Position numbers and translations under genes: made by a program. Under the pieces are notes generated by a model, which saw nothing but the letters and a program-made list of their open reading frames with translations, ran no database searches and was not told where the DNA came from. From Adiantum capillus-veneris (taxonomy: Eukaryota > Streptophyta > Polypodiopsida > Polypodiales > Pteridaceae): a stretch of 64,000 bases of DNA. The stretch is taken from contig CM043944.1 of NCBI GenBank assembly GCA_014529385.2, forward strand, positions 176,879,740-176,943,739, given 5' to 3'. This document shows, in pieces, positions 58,901-64,000 of the stretch. Within the stretch, counting starts at the first letter, position 1. Each line of letters starts with the position of its first letter.

Positions 58901-59220
58901 AACGGACTTTAGAAACGGCTTGTATATTTGGCATTTCTTCTTGCGATTTTATCTACAGCTTGCCATACGCGCTCTTGGTATTTCTTAAAGCTTACCTAAT
59001 CAACTATGGATGGTTTGGGCAAGCGTACAAGCTGTTTTTGATGTCCGTTTGCATTTTTTCGTAGAAAAACACGAACGGACTTCAGAAACGGTTTGTATAT
59101 TTGGCGTTTCTTCTTATGGTTTGGTCTACGGCTTACCATACGCGCTCTTGAATTTGCATAAATCTTACCTAATCAACTATGGATGGTTTAGACAAGTGCA
59201 CAAGCCGTTTTCGAAGTCGG
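55970..59220. repeat. ~19 tandem ~172-bp units, each with a long hairpin
   Basis: Units are marked by AAGCTTACCTAATCAACTAT, with starts such as 56032, 56205, 56377 and 56548 (spacings 171-173) continuing to about 59161. Within each unit GCCGTTTCTGAAGTCCGTTT and the bases after it pair with AAACGGACTTCAGAAACGGC some 15-20 bases later, giving a stem of about 30 bp and a 4-10 base loop. Arms vary between units but usually co-vary or keep pairing. The long ORFs here are repeat artefacts. Confidence 0.9.
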
Positions 59221-59227
59221 TTTTCAA

Positions 59228-59860
59228 TGAAGACTTGTTGAAAGGTGCGGATGCGTGAGTACTGCAAGCAGAAGCGCTCTGAAGTGCAGAAAGCAATAAA
59301 GCATGGGTGGAGCAGACTAGATTGGCTGGCCAAAGAAGATCGGAAGAATGTAAAGCAAGCAGCACGTGAGAATCCCAACAAGTGGAAGCAACAAAAGGAG
59401 GTACCCAGAGTGCGAGTAGAATCCTGGAGCTTGCACCACTTGGGAAGTGGGCGGATGGACGTCATTTGAGGCCAACATTGTAAGTGTTATTGCATCACCC
59501 TTTAGGTTTGGTAGTTATGGGTATATGTAATTTTAAAGTCTAACATAACGTTTTCTTTGTATTTTTTGAACAGTGGTTGATGATTGGATATGGACCCACA
59601 CCATACGAGCGCGAGTATGCAGATAGAAAGGGCTTAAATGTCCTTATGGACATTCAGAGTTATTGCTCCGACTTGATTAGTATTTAATGTCACACTCTTA
59701 CATTTGTTATATTTTAATAATAAGCTAAAAATTAGGTTGTTTTGTAATTATATATTTATACTTACATAAAGTCTTATTGTTTTGTTTTTTTTGTAGTATC
59801 CGACAGATATGCCACTCGGACGCGATGCGACGTCAGCTTAGTCGACGTCAAAGTAGCCAT
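59228..59860 (+). pseudogene. Exon-like remnant near the CACTA right end
   Basis: A first block (59245-59475) encodes REYCKQKRSEVQKAIKHGW and DWLAKEDRKNVKQAARENP. A donor-like GTAAGT follows at 59480 and an acceptor-like TTTTGAACAG at about 59572. The next block (59574-59685) gives WLMIGYGPTPYEREYADRKG. A second acceptor-like TTTTTTGTAG precedes a short tail to TAG. One frame change is needed near 59450. Position and charge suggest the end of a tnpA-like gene. No family recognised. Confidence 0.4.
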
Positions 59861-60184
59861 AGCTAGATAGCGCTAGTTTTAATTTTTCACAGCATGTATT
59901 AGGAGATGACCTATGTACGTCAATTTTGTGACTATTGGACAACAATGTATTTTTCCAATAATTAATGACAATTGCGTTGTAGCTAGTACATTTTAATCAA
60001 AGCTTAATAATCAATTAGTGATTTTGTCTATGATGTGTATAATTTTGTCAATTTATTACTGTGTCAATTCACTTTTGTCGATATACTTTTGTCAGTTTTG
60101 CATCTTAGTTTTGAAAACTTATGTTCAAAATGGTTGATGGGGTGGTAGGGTAATGTATGCCCTGCCACCAAAAAAATTCATTCT

Positions 60185-60400
60185 CGGGCGTCGCTATATA
60201 CGTCGCTATTTTTGGACTTGCAGCATCTCTATATGCGTCTCTATTTTCGTTTCTATGTGCGTCTCTATTTGCGTCTCTATATACGTCTCTATTTGCGTCT
60301 CTATATAGCGACGCAAATAGAGACGCATATAGAGACGCAAATAGAGATGCACATAGCGACGTTCTCTTTTCGACGCCCTTAGCGACGCTTATAGTGACGC
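60185..60400. repeat. Right subterminal repeats of the CACTA element
   Basis: GCGTCTCTAT units read one way from 60225 to 60305, and AGAGACGCA units the other way from 60305 to 60350, forming a large imperfect inverted structure. They mirror the left end repeats. Confidence 0.85.
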
Positions 60401-60596
60401 CGGGGGTAAAAATATCCCCCTGTATTTCCGTCACTAAGGCCGTCACAAGTGTGAAGAACCTCTTGTAGTGAAAGGCCCACCTAGAGATTCTCATCTTTTA
60501 ATAACCTCCCAAAACAAAGCAAGGGTCAACCACACCGGGCCCACCACTTGCTTTGTCTCCCCGATTAAGCTTACTCTAATCACATCGGGATTACCA

Positions 60597-61097
60597 TAAT
60601 CCAAGCAGCCAACACCTATAAATTGGCACTGAGAGGTCACTATCGGGGGGGGGGGGCAGTTCATGAGAAGTCAGCACTTGGTAGAGTGTAGTGGGAAGAG
60701 TTGACACTATCACCATCATGGGGAGGGGGCTTGTGTATTGGGTTTTCCTTGGGAATTGCACCATGCGAAGGGAGCCACGTCCATCTCTCGACTCCAATGG
60801 TCGATGCACACATGTATACACGCTCTTGGTAGAAAGCTTCACAATCATTGAGTCGTCTTAGAGAGCGCACCAAGTAGTTTGCACCATCTTTCCTCCCTAC
60901 CTCTCTATCACCACGGCGTGCCATTTGTAAATAGCATCTTTCATAAGGACTAACTCAAACATTTCTACACGTTCTTGATCAGTTACTATTCTCTTGATAC
61001 GGCAAGACATCTTGAAATTCGCTAAAAATAATTTAGTATCCTCTCCACGATCTCCAAAGAAAAGAGGATATTCGGACATTTGGCGTTGGGCATCCAT
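60597..61097 (-). pseudogene. Retrotransposon gag remnant (minus strand)
   Basis: 61097-60897 starts at ATG and gives the gag N-terminal block EYPLFFGDRGEDTKLFLANF and DAIYKWHAV. Reading shifts into 60924-60661 (MARRGDREVGRKDGANYLVR, then YQERVYMCASTIGVERW). Protease and RT do not follow. It ends near the right terminus of the CACTA element, about 130 bp away. Small ORFs A' and B' lie immediately upstream on the same strand. Confidence 0.6.
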
Positions 61098-61178
61098 TGA
61101 ATCAAAATCGAAGTGACAACACGTTTTTGTTTTTCTTTCTTAAAAAGATTTACACAATAATGTTTTCTAAATTGCAAT

Positions 61179-61382
61179 CTATTCTGCAAAAAATGACCTA
61201 TTATAATCAATAAGAGGCAGGATAACATGGTTTGGTGATGCAAGAATTTCTCCTACTCTTTGGGCACCAAACATGAACACCATACGTTGTTGAAAATGAA
61301 TCTTTCTACTAATTGCAATGTTTATTCTAATGTGTGGAGTGAAATGGAAGGGAAAAACCTCTATTCCTAAGCCATTATCCAT
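61179..61382 (-). CDS. Small ORF A' (second copy of family A)
   Basis: The protein has 67 residues from ATG. The core IRINIAISRKIHFQQRMVF, then MFGAQRVGEI and VILPLIDYN, matches ORF A at 35465, and the first Met is 17 residues before the core in both. The C-terminus diverges after YNRS, probably by a small indel. It starts 21 bp after the stop of ORF B' and ends 81 bp before the gag ATG, so here the pair sits in a retroelement leader. Order on this strand is B'-A', the reverse of A-B at the other locus. Confidence 0.5.
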   Translation of the reverse strand: MDNGLGIEVFPFHFTPHIRINIAISRKIHFQQRMVFMFGAQRVGEILASPNHVILPLIDYNRSFFAE

Positions 61383-61403
61383 TGTCTATGCATGACCTAA
61401 TTC

Positions 61404-61616
61404 TTAAAGCAAAACAAAAATATAGACGTCCAAACTAAGGTCGTATCTAATGGTTGGCAAAATAAAAGGATTTACTGAAGCGTTTATCTTGGCCAACCTA
61501 AGAGGACCTAAAATTCTACGAATTACACGTTGAAATTGCAACTTAGTACTAGCAATTATGTATACCTTTTGCCTTGCGATGGGAATGAAAGGATCATACA
61601 AATTATTGTGATTCAT
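61404..61616 (-). CDS. Small ORF B' (second copy of family B)
   Basis: The protein has 70 residues and aligns with ORF B (35680) from Met to stop without gaps: MNHNNLYDPFIPIARQK, KLQFQRVIRRILGPLRLAKI, NPFILPTIRYDLSLDVYIF. Many identical residues use different codons (for example CTA/TTG Leu, AGA/CGT Arg), so the protein has been conserved while the DNA drifted. Function unknown. Confidence 0.55.
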   Translation of the reverse strand: MNHNNLYDPFIPIARQKVYIIASTKLQFQRVIRRILGPLRLAKINASVNPFILPTIRYDLSLDVYIFVLL

Positions 61617-61693
61617 GCAAACTACTTGACTATCCTAAAGGTTGAACCTACAGAAAAACATACACAAGCCTTCCTCCGTTGGGGCACCAAAAT

Positions 61694-63450
61694 TGAGGCT
61701 GTCCGGGATGGGCAACAACAAGAGCGGCCTCTAAACACCCTTCGAGACTCCCGTGCTCCTCAATTGGGGATGGGGCAAGCACAATCAAAGACAGCAACAA
61801 CCCACAGCCAGAAACCAAACAAGAAAAGGGGAATCACCTATTTGTAGAGGTGAACTAGGACGCATGTGATATCTCCTTGTCCTCAAACACACAAAAGGAG
61901 GTGAATGCAAGAAAGCCACACACCAAACACAAACATTCATCACACTAGAGAGAGGTAAAGAGCAAAAATCAACTTGAGCAACTCAGTCTTAGCCTTAAAG
62001 ACTAGACGCACACAAAGCTTGGTGAGAAACAGAGAGACAACACAAAACTTGACCTTGTTGCCAATACACAAATTGTCTTAGGGTCACGGGAGCCCTCTCA
62101 CCGAGCACCCTTTTAAAATTTACTTTTTTAGGCAAACAATTCAAACAAGCCCACAAACCACCAAGCATGAAATGGCACAACAGACTTCAAAGACAATATA
62201 CCTTCAACCACCTGATGAACCAACTTATCAAGTCAATCGGGAGAGAAGAGTCGTAGTTGCTGCATACAATTGCACCCAAAACTATAAATCTTATTTATGC
62301 ACAAGAGTAGGCTACAAGTGTGATGAAGAGTATGGCATCACTCCACTCCTCTAGATGGCATAACTAACTTCAAGCTTCTCCATGCACCTATGTGTAGTGA
62401 TGGAATAGAGCACTCACAATGCACACACTCTACACAACTAGGCTTGAAAAATGGTGTGTTATGTGTGGAGAATGGTGTGGTGTAGTGTGATCATCTGATT
62501 ATTTACAAGGGAGAGAAGGGCTCTATTTATAGGTTTTAGAATCCCCGATTAGGATTAGACCTAATCAAGTTTATTTGAAGAAATCAAAGATTATGCATAT
62601 TTTATTTTTTAAATGAGGGTGGGTCTCTCTTATTCTTTGAGTCACATGTGTGTGGGCTCAAGCGAAGGGAATTATTGAGGATGAAAGGAGAGGGAATTGA
62701 GTGAATAATTTGGGAGTGCCTACTCTAATAGATAGTAGAGGGTGCATTTTTACAATAAGGTTAGTGGTTAGTGGTTAGTAATGATCACTACAAAACATTT
62801 ACAAAATCATTCACCAAATGGTGAGATATATGATGAGCAAGGTTAGAGAAGGGATAAGCTTGTAAAGAGAGGTTGAAGCTTTGGAGAAGTTGACATTCAC
62901 CTCTTTACAACACCGGTAGAAGAAGCGGTCATCATGGCGAAGTTGCACGTGTCGATGAAGCTATGTTATCTTCAAACCTTGGATAGTTCATGATAAAAGC
63001 CTTCATTTGCAGAGGCTAAACTTGGATTGTTTTTTATTTTTTGGAGTTCTTTAGAAAGCTAAAGAGGGTATGGTAATATGGACATATATGTAGAGAGAAA
63101 GGGGAGCACATAGGGGTGTAGAAATGGAGGATGAAGGCTATGGAGGTGTGAGAGAAGTGGCAATGGTGAAGAGGGTGAAATAGGACATGGGAGTTGCAGG
63201 TTTGGGAGTGGGAATGAGAGGGAGATGTGTATAAGAGTGAGTAGGTGTCTGGAAGGGTGAGATAAAATAGGAAGATTTTTGGCAGTTTTGAAGTCGGCCA
63301 TAAATTTCATGTAAAATCGCCCTTGACTTCAAAATTTGTGAAAACGTCATGAAAAATACTTTAGCTCACGAGCTACATTTTCTCTTTTGAAACTATCCTC
63401 ATATTCAGATCAAAAGAAGGTGCCAAAATTCGAGCAAAAAGCTGTCGCTG
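61694..63450 (-). mobile_element. Putative LTR/leader of the element carrying A' and B'
   Basis: On the minus strand a TATA box (62531) lies within a segment ending CAGCCTCA at 61694, followed by ATTT and TGGTGCCCC, a possible primer site. Part of it near 63355-63400 (minus strand AAAATGTAGCTCGTGAGCTA) resembles 34705-34735 in the other LTR-like insertion. The outer end was not found and may lie outside the window. Confidence 0.4.
62524..62531 (-). promoter_or_regulatory. TATA box of the putative minus-strand LTR
   Basis: TATAAATA on the minus strand (context CCTATAAATAGAGCCC), upstream of B' and A'. Confidence 0.5.
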
Positions 63451-64000
63451 CAACACCTAATAAGGCTTGAAGTGGGCCACTATTTGATTCTTTTTCCTTT
63501 GTAGTCTTCCAAGTGAGCCCCCCATACATCAACCATGACCTAATATTTCCAAGGAGCTTGCACACATATATGGTATAGGATAAGTATCAAATATAATATA
63601 TACTTGTGGGATAAAAAGATAGGCTAGCTAGTCATGAAAAGTGGACACATGAGATGCATGGTGGCAAAAAATATATAAAATAAAAGGAGAAAAATCATGA
63701 GGGAAGGGACTCTCAATTATTCTCTACTTTGAGTGGTTTATGAAATTTATTTGAAGATGAAATCTATTTACTTGTAAATATTTAACTCGGAGGGATGGAA
63801 AAAAATATGACGGAGCCGATAAGGTTATTAGTGAATTTTTACGATGAAGTCACATAAAGGTTTTTCAAGGCTTGTGTGAGTAGAGCTTACGGGATAGAAT
63901 GATAGTAAAATATGTATAAGGAATGACTCGCGATGGAAGCTAGCATACTTAGGCCTGATAACGTACACCTAAGAATATATATTTATATGAATAATTTATT
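63451..64000. other. Unassigned AT-rich end of window
   Basis: No ORF or repeat boundary recognised. It may be more of the minus-strand LTR. Confidence 0.35.

Larger units (their letters stand above)
54035..60470. mobile_element. CACTA (EnSpm-like) DNA transposon, 6436 bp
   Basis: The left end CACTACAAGAGGTCCTTCA and the right end (read inward) CACTACAAGAGGTTCTTCA match at 18 of 19 bases. The 3-bp duplication AAA lies on both sides (54032-54034 and 60471-60473). Subterminal repeats of an (A)GAGACGC/GACGCT type fill both ends. No intact transposase is present. The interior holds microsatellites, a decayed coiled-coil frame, a long tandem hairpin array and exon-like remnants, so it is non-autonomous. 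Confidence 0.92.

Noticed and set aside
56054-58988. Long ORFs in the hairpin array (about 60-107 codons)
   Set aside because: The period-172 repeat creates the same pseudo-peptides on both strands; they reflect repeat sequence, not genes.
55970-59220. Regular direct repeats resembling a CRISPR array
   Set aside because: Units are ~172 bp and similar throughout with no unique spacers, no cas genes are present, and the context is a plant CACTA transposon.
61669-61690. Firm primer-binding site TGGTGCCCC (and TGGTGCCG at 35172)
   Set aside because: Position after a CA end is right, but no tRNA was matched beyond seven bases and the second LTR is missing at both loci, so it stays a possibility only.

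Overview
The window looks like nuclear DNA from a land plant with a repeat-rich genome. The evidence is plant-type Ty3/gypsy and Ty1/copia elements, an LTR followed by an initiator-Met-tRNA-type primer site, CACTA/EnSpm-like DNA transposons, GT-AG introns, and long (AG)n/(TG)n tracts. I see no intact housekeeping gene, tRNA or rRNA. The lineage cannot be fixed from this sequence alone. Nearly everything is mobile or repetitive DNA, much of it nested.

Layout. 1-3560: a gag-only retroelement remnant and unassigned DNA. 3635-4119: microsatellites. 4632-14313: a complete 9.7-kb gypsy element on the minus strand, with 498-bp LTRs, target-site duplication ACGAT, a single gag-pol frame broken almost only by TAG codons, and a long extra ORF after integrase. 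14.9-22.3 kb: a shuffled array of duplicated modules rich in a GAAAACG motif. 22.3-27.7 kb: a CACTA-type (CMC) transposase gene that has lost its catalytic middle, followed by a second gene of eight exons with only phase-0 introns. 28-32 kb: an inverted-repeat element, unassigned DNA and a gag remnant. 32.25-34.08 kb: a satellite with a conserved 20-bp palindrome about every 287 bp. 34083-36093: an LTR-like insertion that splits one of those palindromes and carries two overlapping small ORFs. 36.8-40.7 kb: a decayed copia element. 40746-48306: a chromodomain-type gypsy element lacking its integrase core, flanked by inverted copies of one LTR family. 49410-51256: a complete small non-coding LTR element. 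51.3-53.6 kb: a gypsy fragment. 54035-60470: a CACTA element with clear ends, containing about 19 tandem ~172-bp units that each encode a long hairpin. 60.6-63.5 kb: a minus-strand gag remnant, a second copy of the small-ORF pair, and a putative LTR.

The most novel candidate is the small-ORF family (A at 35465 and 61382, B at 35680 and 61616). The start codons align, A and B share one domain, and the two loci differ largely by synonymous changes, which suggests selection on the protein. Next come the palindrome satellite, the hairpin array inside the CACTA element, the eight-exon transposon accessory gene and the post-integrase ORF of the 9.7-kb element. All family assignments were made by eye, without database searches.
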